DNA of 64,000 nucleotides, from contig JAALGZ010000013.1 of NCBI GenBank assembly GCA_015227615.1, positions 682,001 through 746,000 of the forward strand, given 5' to 3'. Each line of letters opens with the position of its first letter. Within the stretch, counting starts at the first letter, position 1. The notes below the pieces were generated by a model. It was not told the origin of the DNA, did no database searches, and worked only from the letters and a program-made list of their open reading frames with translations. The position numbers and the translations under genes were made by a program. Shown piece after piece: positions 23,043 to 34,000 of the stretch. This DNA comes from Labyrinthula sp. Ha. Taxonomy: Eukaryota; Sar; Bigyra; Labyrinthulida; Labyrinthulaceae.

Positions 23043-24017
23043 TTAATTACTATCTGATGATATGCTTGAGCTGTAACCTTTTTCTTTAAATGCTGGATCC
23101 TCTTTTTGCCTTGAAGCTCCGAGTGATTCCAGTTGATTACTAATGAGAGTATGAGAGAGATCTAGCCAAGCATTCAAACTAGGCTTCCATCTTGGATCTT
23201 GTTTTCTGCACACTTCAAACAATTTCAAAGCTTCCTCAATATTGTTCTCCATCAGGAGTAGTTCTCCAAGTCTAAGACTATATGTTTTATTTTTCAAGTC
23301 TAAATTAAATGCGATTTTTGCGTGCAGTATTGCAACGGGTATGTCATTAAGAACTTCATACTCATATGCCATATTGAAAAATGTCTCTGCTTTCTTGTTA
23401 ACTCTGTACTCTCTAAAATACTTATCTTCCTCTCTTCTATTTTGTTTTCCTATGAAATCCAAATATTCGTAGGCATTCAAAAGCTTTTCATTTTTCATTC
23501 CGCTTCGTCTTGCAATTAATGAAGTTAGAATTACAAAATCCATGGAGTCATGGAAAGGAAATTTTTGAAACATCGATAATCCACTTTCTTCTCTCCATAA
23601 ATAAACCGATTCTCTAAGACTGAGTGGAGAGAGAAAACTGTATAAAAATGTTGATTGCTCAATGTATTTTTGAGATGCAGCTGGTTCATAAAAGACATAA
23701 GGGAGAAGTGGAAGCATGAGCATTGGATTTGTGGGTTCAATATGCGCCTCAAGTATTTGAAACAACTTCTCTGCTTCGTGCTTAATTTCATTACGTATGA
23801 GAACTTCAGTGCAAAGCTGGTTGAACTGTTCTTTTTGAATGATTCCGGATTGACTAGGATCTAGTAGCTCACAAGCCTCATTCACTACTCTAGGATCGGA
23901 GAAGATAGGTTCTCTACTGGGTAATCTTTGGCGTATAGCCTTTGTGGTTACGCTTGAGAGACCAGGTGCTATTGATTGGAATAGGGCGTCAATTTTCTCT
24001 GCTGTAAAAGATACCAT
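23043..24017 (-). CDS. Hypothetical EF-hand-like / TPR-like protein
   Basis: An intronless 324-aa frame from ATG. Near the N-terminus DPSQSGIIQKEQF (about 53-65) looks like a single degenerate EF-hand loop. A helical middle follows. The stretch from about 212 to 285 (AETFFNMAYEYEVLNDIPVA, then RLGELLLMENNIEEALKLFE) has TPR-like helix pairs. The C-terminal tail is Lys/Ser-rich. I do not recognise a named family. The gene converges on the multi-TM gene with a 3-bp gap and is preceded on the same strand, 87 bp upstream, by the CW protein gene. Confidence 0.65.
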   Translation of the reverse strand: MVSFTAEKIDALFQSIAPGLSSVTTKAIRQRLPSREPIFSDPRVVNEACELLDPSQSGIIQKEQFNQLCTEVLIRNEIKHEAEKLFQILEAHIEPTNPMLMLPLLPYVFYEPAASQKYIEQSTFLYSFLSPLSLRESVYLWREESGLSMFQKFPFHDSMDFVILTSLIARRSGMKNEKLLNAYEYLDFIGKQNRREEDKYFREYRVNKKAETFFNMAYEYEVLNDIPVAILHAKIAFNLDLKNKTYSLRLGELLLMENNIEEALKLFEVCRKQDPRWKPSLNAWLDLSHTLISNQLESLGASRQKEDPAFKEKGYSSSISSDSN

Positions 24018-24104
24018 TAAACTTGAAGGATTAAATTAGTATATTAACGTACATTATTATTTGTTATCGAAATAACATCATACAGGACAATAAGCGAGAA
24101 AAGA

Positions 24105-25994
24105 TTATCTTTTAAAAGACGTTTTGTTTCCAAATTGACTTTGATCCTGCTTGACGCGGGGAAGTTTGTTTATTAGTTTCTGGATGTTCTCGTAAGCAAG
24201 TTCTTTTTTAATACATTGTTCGTCATTTGAAACAGGGATTATCTCGGAAAGATTATTTTGCTTCTCTGGACTTGCACCCAATGAACCTATTGGATTTTTT
24301 CTTCCAAAAAATAATCTTGAGAATGACGTATCAAATCTAAGTGATTCACTTCTTCTTTTCTTTGTGTTCGTGAAACAAGAGTGATTTTTGTACCTTTGAA
24401 CAACTTGCTCTTTTCGAAATTGTTCAAATTCCTGAGAGGAAAAGTCATTGAAATGCCACCAAATAAGTTCCTTGAAGGTTTGTGGGTTCTTCCTATTCTT
24501 CCTCAATATTTTATCCTCAACACCATAAACGCACATCTTCTCTAGCTGACGCTTCTTTGTCACCTTCATTGTCTTATTTAGTTTCGGTGCTCCAGGAACA
24601 GAATTTTGTCGTGAAACAGTTGGAGGCAGTGCTGTATTACCAAATGGCGTTTGGATTAGCTTAAGGTCTCCATCCTGCGCTACCTGGTAAGCAGCAGCTT
24701 TATTGTACTCCTCTTGAGGTTTATCACAGGAATTAAATCGATGATCATATACATTCATCTCGCAGAACCACTTTTTCGGAAGCTTGTCAAGATTTACTTG
24801 ATCAGGCATTCGTCTCCATTGTTTACACTTGTCACAAGCAACCCACTTATCCTCTTTAGTCGGACCCAGTGTCTGTAAACTTGTATTAACACTTTGAGCT
24901 GATTCAAATGCTGCTCCAAGAGGAGTCAAAGAAGGTTGATCCTGAGCTTTGGCTTGACGAAGGGTATTATCCGCTTTTTTTTCGCTGTCATGATTCTCAA
25001 GTTCTAATTTCTGTTGCGCACAAAGAGCTTTGTTGTACTCTTTTGTATTACCGTTCCATGATATTAGTTCGCAGTACCAATGTTGAGGTAATTGGGATGA
25101 TTTAATAAAAGAAGGGAGTTCGTACCATTTTGAGCATAGATCACACTGTACCCACTGGGTCTGCTGTATAATTGGTGCTTGCAGCCCTGCAGGATCTACT
25201 CCATTAACAGCTTGATTTTTGTTTTTCTTCCAGCCTTTTTTTCGTCCTGGTTTTTTCCTTATTTTTTCTGTTTGTGCACCTTTTTGACTTGTTAGAGAAA
25301 TTGATGATGAAATCGTGTCGAGAGAACCAATAGGCCGTAATGCCCTCTTTTGCTCATGTGAAGTGCCTGAGTCATTGACTTCAATCTCCTTTTCTTCTGT
25401 CAATCCAGATAAGTGAGACACACTTTTAACTCCATTCAGCTTCGGAGTAGGAACTGAAGATAAGGTATCATCTGGTATTGGTAACTTCTTCTTCCGTCCT
25501 CTTTTCTTCTTGAATCCTCCATTTGTACCATTCAACTCTGCTGCCCCCAAATTCGTAACAGGTCCATTTCCATTAACCTGTTCAATCACAGGAGCGGGAC
25601 CTGGAGGGGGTGGGGGCGGAGTTCTCCTGTCGACTACATCGCTTTCTCGCTTGTGAATCCTAGGTCGCCCTCGCGGCCGTTTTATTTTCACAGCTTCTTC
25701 GCCTCCAACTCCATTTCTCAACGACGCTGTCACCGTGGATGGCGGTAGTGTCAAACTTTGTCCGTTTTTTAGTCCGTTAAGCGCTGAAGCACTTTCATAG
25801 CCGTTGACCTTTCTTTTTCTTCCTCGCTTTTTTCCTGTGTATGGTTTTTGAGCTGCTACTGTCGAGATGGTGCTATTTAGATTGTTCTCATTATTTGTCT
25901 CCATCAGAAGGCTCGCTTCATTATTTATATGTGAAGAGGAATGTTCATCACCATCCTTCTTAGACATTTTCATTATCCTCCGAAGAGTTGTCAT
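24105..25994 (-). CDS. Double CW-type zinc finger protein with AT-hooks
   Basis: An intronless 629-aa frame. Two CW domains are plain. CW1 (about 281-326) has WVQCDLCSKWYELP, then HWYCE and a final Cys. CW2 (about 384-423) has WVACDKCKQWRRMP, then KWFCEMN and FNSCD. CW domains read histone H3 lysine-4 methylation through their Trp residues. The N-terminal half carries four AT-hook-like basic patches: KKRGRKRK (about 54), KRPRGRPR (about 105), KKRGRKKK (about 163) and KKPGRKKGWKK (about 247). A proline run lies between the second and third. The C-terminus has a conserved-looking block ELIWWHFNDFSSQEFEQFR that I do not recognise. It is probably a chromatin-bound H3K4me reader. I see no SET, MORC ATPase or demethylase domain. 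Confidence 0.88.
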   Translation of the reverse strand: MTTLRRIMKMSKKDGDEHSSSHINNEASLLMETNNENNLNSTISTVAAQKPYTGKKRGRKRKVNGYESASALNGLKNGQSLTLPPSTVTASLRNGVGGEEAVKIKRPRGRPRIHKRESDVVDRRTPPPPPPGPAPVIEQVNGNGPVTNLGAAELNGTNGGFKKKRGRKKKLPIPDDTLSSVPTPKLNGVKSVSHLSGLTEEKEIEVNDSGTSHEQKRALRPIGSLDTISSSISLTSQKGAQTEKIRKKPGRKKGWKKNKNQAVNGVDPAGLQAPIIQQTQWVQCDLCSKWYELPSFIKSSQLPQHWYCELISWNGNTKEYNKALCAQQKLELENHDSEKKADNTLRQAKAQDQPSLTPLGAAFESAQSVNTSLQTLGPTKEDKWVACDKCKQWRRMPDQVNLDKLPKKWFCEMNVYDHRFNSCDKPQEEYNKAAAYQVAQDGDLKLIQTPFGNTALPPTVSRQNSVPGAPKLNKTMKVTKKRQLEKMCVYGVEDKILRKNRKNPQTFKELIWWHFNDFSSQEFEQFRKEQVVQRYKNHSCFTNTKKRRSESLRFDTSFSRLFFGRKNPIGSLGASPEKQNNLSEIIPVSNDEQCIKKELAYENIQKLINKLPRVKQDQSQFGNKTSFKR

Positions 25995-28900
25995 GTCTTC
26001 TTGAACGAAAAAGTTAGCCCTAAGAAATAAAATTCTTTAGATTTCAATCTTTCAAATATATTCAAACTTGATAGCGATAAACTTAATTCTCGTTGTGAGC
26101 CTAGCTTTGCCTGACTTCTACGCTTGGGTTCGAGAAAAAAAAGAATTAAAAAAAAAGAAACACGGTCCAAAAGGTGTAGAAAATGTACAGGTTGAGTTTT
26201 CTTGGTTAAAATTTCCTTGTATGAGGTAAGAGATATATTCTATTGGCTAGTTTGTGCCTTGAGATTTTCTTCGTGGTCTTTTCCGATCCCAGTTTGGAAA
26301 GAAACTTTAGGTCGTTCAATTCGCTTGTTTGCTTTGTTTGTTTCGAATTTAGCGTTGTTGCAATGTGGATGAAACTGAAATCATATTGCGTTTCGTTTCG
26401 CTCATAAGTTTCGGTTTGAAACAACCAGATGGAAAGTTCCAGCAAGGCAAACGATACAAGACCAAATAATAATAAAGTACACGTACCTTGAGTAAATATT
26501 AGAAAAAAACATTCTTGCTAACTTTGTACTTAGTACGGATACTTTGAAGTTCACGTAAATAAGCGACCTTTTACCCCAGGATAAAACTTGGAAGATGAGC
26601 ACACACCAATTCTTGAGTTATATAAGCGAGTTGTGGGTGAGAGATGAGAATTTGTCCCCTTTCAAGTAGAGTCACAGAAAACGCTGCATCGAAGGTTCCC
26701 AGACGTACTGCACTTAATAACTTCATTTCTAACAAAACACTTTTCAGCCTCCGAGAACTTTAAGGAACTTTGCAGAGGAAATTGAGTAAGTGATTGCTGA
26801 AAAGGTCTTTCCAAATGGTTTTTTAATCCTAAATATACATGTTCTAGTCCTTTATATTTGACGAGAGACCTATGTAACTAGAAGCAAAAAGAATTTGGAC
26901 CCTCGTTTCGAATTATCTCACTTAAGGGGATACCACAAACTCAGTTGAGCCATCAACAACAGACTTAGATGGTCCTAATATATATAGTCAGTAAGCAATC
27001 CAATGTACTTTTTTATCTTGACTTCGAGCAAAGTTTCTTGAAGCAAAAAATAAAACAGGAATATTACTAAATTTAAAAGCAATCTTGAAAGTTTTCTTAG
27101 AAATATTATTGTTGGTTAAGTTAGGTTAAAATGAGATTAAATGCTCTGGATTCTGTGATGAAGCATTTACAAGGTTACGAAAAAGATTTAGGCGAACGGT
27201 TATGCATTGACCAGGGTCTCCGTGAGGTTAAGGTAAAGTACAATATCCCGCTCTTATATTTCCGGAGTCTAAGCTGCTCAAGAAATTAAACATATGTTGC
27301 TTTTATACGTATATTTCTAATATGGTGCTCGTTTAACATGCAGTAACAGTAAGTAATGGTCCAGCTAAAACAGCAAATAAAGTTTCTTATAGCGTTAACA
27401 GAACATATTATCCATTTATAAATAGTATAAGGAACTTGAGGATTCTAAGCCAACTTACTGCGGCACCTCAACATTAAATACAGGTTCGCACATCTTATTC
27501 TTTATCTGATTCTTTGGTTGTTCCCTAGATAAATACTTGGCCTGAGAAAATAACTGTAAGAAATACTCTACAAATTTTACTCATGTTACCCCATTTGAAT
27601 TTGAAATAAGGCGACTGCACATATTGATGATTTAATAGCCCGTTTCATCTTGGCTAGGTGTTACAATGCTCCGTTTCGCTTAAGAACACAATAGGAAGTC
27701 TTAAAAGTTTTCATATTCTTATTTCATTCATTGATGTTAGAGTTGAATTATGTGTGCTGTATAGTATATTTTTCATTCTCGGTATTAGAATGCAACTTGA
27801 ATTTTTCTACCTGATATGAGGTTGATATGGCTCAACTACTTTCTGTTCAAAAGTTCTATACATAAACTGCCCAAAGTTGAAAGCATTTTTCTGAAAGATT
27901 ATTGAATAATTAATTGTTTCTGTGGGGTTATATCATTATAGCAAAATATAGTTCGGATCAGACTTGGCACCTTAATGACAAAAGATATTCTTAAATTTGC
28001 TATATTACCAACTTCATTTACCAACTTCCTACTGCATTCGATCAAAATAGGTTTATCCATTAAATAGTGCTAGCGAAAAGAAAGGTAACTGAATATCAGA
28101 CTTAAGTAATTTTAAGTCCATATTGCCAAAACTCTGGTACAATAGCATATCCTGACCATTAATCCTTAAATAAATATTAATCAGTGAAATATTAGTATAA
28201 TATTTTGTTGATAAGTTTAATGCATCAAAACTTGTAACTAGAACTCCTAGGAAAAGCAATGATCTAAACATGAGATAAACAGCTATTTTTTACCCTATTA
28301 ATAAACCACTTTTAGTTAGATTACCAATAGAATACCTCCATGGGAGTTATTGCGCAAATGAGATATTTATTCTTACAAGTGATCCCAGTTACGTTTCTTA
28401 GTCCTATTAACCTTAACAGTCTCATATAGCGAGCAGGAACTATACTAAACATTTAACAATAGAAATGTCAACAAAAGAGATGACGAGATAGCATGATAAA
28501 AACGTAGTTAATAACCAATCCATCTTACAATTAGAGTTTTGTCCTGTATAGCATACTTTCAATTCATCCTTCTCAGCTATCTCTAGGAAATGCATAGGTA
28601 TCATTATAAACAGAACCCTAACCATGAAGTTTCATCTCTTAAAAACAGATTTTAATGATGTAGAAATTATTTCGTCATATTTTTAAATAAATTAGTTGTC
28701 ATTGACTGTGCTCTAAGTATAGGAAGCAAGTTAACTGGTCATGTCTTTATAGATCTGCAGGAGTTTACACAGTCCAGTAGAAGTAATATAACTAGTCTTC
28801 CGACTTGTTCAAGTAGTCTGAAACCTAGAATCTTTAGAAAAATAGTTTTTACTTAACTGCAATAGCAGAAAAATAGTCTCAATATTTCTTATTTTTTTCC

Positions 28901-30044
28901 GGTAGATTTAAATGTTAAGATTATTATACTTAGTTAGACCGCAATTTATTTTTGTTACTAAATCCTTGGATAAAACTCTTTCTGCCGTTTCTCTTTTCTT
29001 TGATTCAAGCTAATTTCTACCATTTATCTATTATATGTTATATTTTGTCTTTTCTTATATTTTTCTATTGAATATCCAAAATTCGATTCAGAATACATAT
29101 TAGGAAGCTGACCCACACCCTCGCATTTCAGCAAAAAAAAACATTTCATAGTTGTAACTTTTACAACTAGAAAGGTAAATCCAATATTACTGTAAAGTTG
29201 TGTTCTTAGTACCAAACTTTTGTATTTTGAATGAAAACAAAAATCCAACTCTGTTTGATTACTCGCACAGGGTTTGTCCGACGAAAGGCTTTGTTGTTCA
29301 GGTACCACACTGGGCAATGCAATATGGGATTAAACGCAACGTCTTGATTGCACTGCAACATAGACAACTTAAGAAAAATTCCTTAATAATAAAAGCTGTT
29401 ATAAACTACGATGTTCTTATTTCTGAGAAGTTGTTGCTTCATAATAATTTATCAACGAGGAAAACATCAGTCTTTTTTCATAGGATGTTTACAACGAACC
29501 TAACATGTTTTTGATAGTCTGAAATCAGGATTAGCAGGAGTGATTGTCCTCTGCTATCAACCTTCACTGCGACCTGGTCACCAACAAAATCCAGGTTACG
29601 AGACAATACTAATAATGATAATATTCTAGCATTTTCCAAACATTGGTTTCTATTTCTACCAGTACAATAAATCCTAAACTGCAAAAGTTTTTAGCTTTAG
29701 GATCATTTAACATTGGCTATAAAACTATTTTTGATGCCTTATCATTAACTAAATATTTCTAGATAATGAAATTGTCGATGATATCTCTCTAGACTATCAT
29801 TATTCTACGGAGGTTCTAATCAAGTGTGTAAATTATCCATTCAGGTTGACTACAGAAGTTCAGATACAATCAAGAAGTGTTTATAATACTATAAAAACAT
29901 ATATGGATCCATTAGTGCTAATGCAGCTAAAAATCATTATATCAATAGTATTCAATTTGCTATATAAATTGCGCTATGGTCTGCTTGGCACCTTTAATGA
30001 AAAAAATGGTAATGCTACATTACCACGCACCGGAAATTAGCCAA
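25995..30044. other. Gene-poor AT-rich DNA
   Basis: About 4 kb upstream of the CW gene and the E2 gene. No supported gene. The strip 29200-29690 has coding-like segments on both strands (plus: FVVQVPHWAMQYGIKRNV; minus: LSRNLDFVGDQVAVKVD), but none begins at a convincing ATG with a known family. It may be a worn fragment. Confidence 0.4.
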
Positions 30045-30722
30045 ATGTCACATATTGAAGGCATGAAGGAAAAATACTCCAGCACTTCCCCTTCTGTTCG
30101 CCGCATTTACGCTGATATTAAAGAACTTCGAAAGAATTCATCACAGCACTTTCACGCCGTTCCTTCAGAAGATATATTTCGATGGAATTTTATTCTTCTT
30201 GGTCCTGATGATGCTGAATCGCCGTTCTACAAGGGAAGGTACCACGGGCAAATCTTGCTCCCCCAGAGCTACCCATTCTCACCCCCATCAATAATTTTTC
30301 TGACGCAAACTGGACTATGGGAGATAAATAAGAAAATTTGTTTGTCGATATCTGATTTTCATCCCGAGCACTGGCAGCCTGCGTGGGGAATTAGAACAAT
30401 GCTCGAAGCTATCCGATCCTGTATGCTTGATCCAAAAAGTGTTCAAGGCAGTATAGGATATTTGGAAACTTCTGACGAAGTGAAGAAAGAATATGCGGAA
30501 AAGAGTTTAAGTTATGAGCACCCCGACATGCCAGTAGTGCCAAAGGTTTCTGCAATAATTGAAAAGGCAGAAGATAATGAGGTGGAGAAGAATGAAGAGA
30601 AAGATGTTAATAATGAATTTAGGAAGGACCAGTTCGATGTGTTTCTGGAATCGTTCGCTTTAGTTCTGATGATGGCCATTTTCGCCGTCTTGTATCGAAA
30701 GACGCTCTTGTTTTATATTTAA
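30045..30722 (+). CDS. UBE2J/Ubc6-type ER-anchored ubiquitin-conjugating enzyme
   Basis: An intronless frame. The start is uncertain: ATGs at 29976, 30045 and 30063 are all in frame. The last gives MKEKYSSTSPSVRR, which matches the usual UBE2J1 start, so earlier ATGs may be leader. The UBC fold is complete: WNFILLGPDD, YHGQILLPQSYPFSPPSIIF and the active-site region KKICLSISDFHPEHWQPAWG, where the Cys of KICLS is the thioester residue. The non-canonical TxNGR/FHPEHW arrangement instead of HPN is typical of the J family. An acidic linker (EKAEDNEVEKNEEKDVNNE) leads to a C-terminal tail anchor (FALVLMMAIFAVLYRKTLLF). Such enzymes act with ER E3 ligases in ERAD. The gene converges on U2B''/U1A with 8 bp between stops. 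Confidence 0.93.
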   Translation: MSHIEGMKEKYSSTSPSVRRIYADIKELRKNSSQHFHAVPSEDIFRWNFILLGPDDAESPFYKGRYHGQILLPQSYPFSPPSIIFLTQTGLWEINKKICLSISDFHPEHWQPAWGIRTMLEAIRSCMLDPKSVQGSIGYLETSDEVKKEYAEKSLSYEHPDMPVVPKVSAIIEKAEDNEVEKNEEKDVNNEFRKDQFDVFLESFALVLMMAIFAVLYRKTLLFYI

Positions 30723-30730
30723 TTGTACAA

Positions 30731-31063
30731 CTAGGATGAAACATTATTCTGTTGCTTTAGCTTCTTCTTATACGCTTCTGGGTTTAATACTTTCAAAGCT
30801 TTATCAGACTGTGCCTTAGCAAAGTGGATCTTCAAGGGTTTTCCATATAGATTTTTGTTGTTCATTTTTGTTCTTGCATTTGCTGCGCTCTCTGCTGTTT
30901 TAAAAGATATCCAGGCCTGACCTCGTAACCTTTTTGATTTTTTGCATGTGACGGAAAGGATTTTTCCGTAACCGGAGAAAAGGGTGAATAAAATTAATTT
31001 CATTCTAGATGGAAGGATCTTCTCATTTAGGTTTTGTAGATACAAGGTCGTTATTTCACTCAT
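30731..31063 (-). CDS. U2B''/U1A-type snRNP RRM protein
   Basis: An intronless 110-aa protein. The first ATG is 31063; the frame is open a little further upstream but without an ATG. One RRM fills the protein: RNP2 LYLQNL (about 7-12), the loop NLNEKILPSRMKLILFTLFS and RNP1 RGQAWISF (about 47-54). This is the U1A/U2B''/SNF pattern (LYI.NLNEKI....LK..L...FS.FG.I.DI...R....RGQAFV.F). The protein ends just after the domain, as in yeast Msl1, and lacks the second RRM of animal U1A and U2B''. It should bind U2 (or U1) snRNA stem-loops in the spliceosome. With a single such gene visible here I cannot say which snRNP it serves. Confidence 0.9.
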   Translation of the reverse strand: MSEITTLYLQNLNEKILPSRMKLILFTLFSGYGKILSVTCKKSKRLRGQAWISFKTAESAANARTKMNNKNLYGKPLKIHFAKAQSDKALKVLNPEAYKKKLKQQNNVSS

Positions 31064-34000
31064 CTTGTTTCTCAATGGGAGATTCCGAATGGCGCGAGTT
31101 TTGGGAGATTTTACATTTTGATAAACCTGTGTGAAAAAAGTAAATATATCAACTTAATAAGAATTCCTTTTCGCCTCTCTCATATTCAATTTTGAACGTA
31201 TTGAAAAAACTTAAAAAAACTTGATAAGGTTAAAACATTAGGTTCATATGCGCAAGGGCATTCGATGCATGCAACCTGCGATGTTTTCATATTGGTGATT
31301 ATTAGAACACATTCAACGGAGTGAGAGTCATGTATTTAAAACCTAAAGTAGTTCTTCTTTTGTGAATGTAGAAAAAGTTTAATTTAATCACATATTTTTA
31401 CTTTAGTAAGTCCTATTTGGTCTGATATCTTTATCCAAAACATAAAGGTCTAGCACTAATGTAATAGTTCCATAGCAAGAATATCTCACAAAAAGTTGGA
31501 ACCAATTAACTTGTGAGCTTAAGAATACAAAAATATAAATTTTACTGAAACTATCAAAATTTTAGAATATATTTAATACTATAGAGAAACAGAATCTCGC
31601 TTCAAACAAAATTCTTGTTGTTAAGGATAAATAGGGGCGCACAGTTCTTGTATAAATTTCTGTCCAGTTCTTAAAATATTTTCAGATATATGCATGAAAA
31701 TAAGAATTTTACAAAAAATATAAATATTAAATTCAATCTATAGTAACTACCACCGATATGTTTTATATGTAGACACTTTGGAAGTTCCTTTATGGGCTGA
31801 GCCTGTTATATCACTCCCGTACTACTAACAAAGTTTACCTATAAGCAGAACCATGCATTGAGTTCTGAAACTGATTAGCTTTTACAGTTTTATTGTTTTC
31901 AAATTTTTTCTATAGGTATATCGGAATAAAAGGGGAATAAGCCGTATTTTCATTGAGCAGTCAACGCGAAACTTGTTTAGAAACGTATGAGAAGTTTGGA
32001 GAAATGTTTGAGATTTGACAAGCTATCTTGAAATAAATAGTTAGCAACATAGATGATTTCAAATGCTCAAAAGTATTTTTTAACTAAGTATGATACTTAT
32101 TGTTTGAACATTCACGTTTTCTCTCAAGCTGTACCCGTGACAGTGGTAGTCACATTTGCATACTTCATTCCATTAGTCATGGGCATCCTCTTATCGGTTA
32201 AACTCGTCGAATCCTATTTCGAGTCACGAAAAGATATTATAACAATTAATTAGAAAAATTTCTTCAAGGTTTTCTTCTAACGAAAAATCCAGTACTCAGG
32301 TCTAATAGATTTTGTTTGAGACTCACGTCTATTATCTTGCTGCAGCTTCAAATAATATAACATTTCAACTTTCGAAAGTCTTCCTGCATCTACACCGTAA
32401 AATTATAATAATTGCACATATAACATTTATTCTACTATCAAAATTTGTAGCTCCCATACTGGGGTTGAACAAAATGATGCTGTTTTGTCTCTGTAATATA
32501 AATTTTGACTTCCCACTTGACATACCTATAATGATTATATAAATCGCACATTTTCATAAAACTAGCAGAGAATAAACTTATCCTGTACTAGAACAAAAAG
32601 ATGGAGACAGAAATGGGATAAATACCTAAGACTGATATATTTTCGGATATAAGATGTATTAATTTGCTTAATTGTTACTAACGCAGAGAGAGTAGAAGCT
32701 GAAAATGCCTGAAAGAGAGATTTTGATTTTGCAATGGGAATTTCCTTTTGAGTTCTACAACACACATGCATTCTTAATTTGGTCTCTGACTTAGATTTTA
32801 ACCAATTATTAACTACTAAAATTACATTTTTCAGGTTCTAGATGTTTTAAAATCTTTTCTTGGGTTTAGTCACTCCCACAAAAAATTGTTTAACAATCAG
32901 AATCTTGGACACAAAGTTGTGTCCTATGTGCAACTTTGAAATCTACGTATACCCCCTCCATTGAGTGTAAAGCTGAGCATTTACCTAAATGTAAACTTCC
33001 ATATGTCAGAGTTAAGAGGTATAGATTGTATAGTCATGAAACATAGTATCCTGAACTCATTATGTATCTTTTATCCCGGGATAAATATTTAAAATACCCT
33101 ACATAACTAGATTAATCTTAGTTAAATGAGTTCTTCTAGGAAGCTTTCTGAAAACAAAAAATGCAGCAGCAAAATTTGCAATCTGTCAAAATAAGCAAGA
33201 GCCCGGAATTATAACATAAGGCTCACGTAAAACTGGAAGCTGACTTTAGTTTTCACAGAGTTTGAAAGATGTTGTTTTGGTACTCATACTTCTCTTTGTC
33301 ATAGTTTTTGCTAAGTCCAATTCCACGGTAAGCATCATATCTTAGCTTTAGCATGCAGTTGAGTTTCCTGCAATTGAAAACTTTCATTCAAAACTGCACA
33401 GTAGAAATAATGTCAACTGTGCATCTCTCTTTTCGCCCTGAAATACGATTGAAATTATGTAGAATTATCGTGTTTAAGGGGTATTCGGTATCTAATCTTT
33501 TAATTATTTGTACAAGGAAAATGTTCAGAAGCAGTATTAGGTTTCATATGTGAATCCAGGTTTTTGAAAAGAAAACCCGTTTCTTTGTCAGTATTTGATG
33601 ACACAAAATCTCGACTTTAAACTAATTATTATGATACTATAAAAGATTCGCATGTTAAGTTTAAACATTTAATAATCATATTATGTGACATTGTTGCTTC
33701 TTTCTGTTTATTATCTCGTGAAAAGGTGCATCAATAGTCCACCGTTACGGTATTGGGAATTCTTGGTGATTTTAAGTGGTCGTTGCTCTATAGAGCACCG
33801 GGTTATGTTACTCTCTCATTGTTACTAAGGATCATAAAAAAATTATCTTGAAACAAATTTAATTTAAAGATTGCGTATTGCTATTTTCCGAACTGCCAAT
33901 TTTGTGGAAAATAGATCAAAGATTAACCAAAACTTTAAACCATTAAAACCTGATAGTAAAGAAGTTCAGATGTTCAGATAAAAATACTAAATTAAATAAA

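Noticed and set aside
32907-32924. A perfect short palindrome GGACACAAAGTTGTGTCC as a regulatory hairpin
   Set aside because: It lies far from any gene and is the sort of short palindrome expected by chance over 64 kb.
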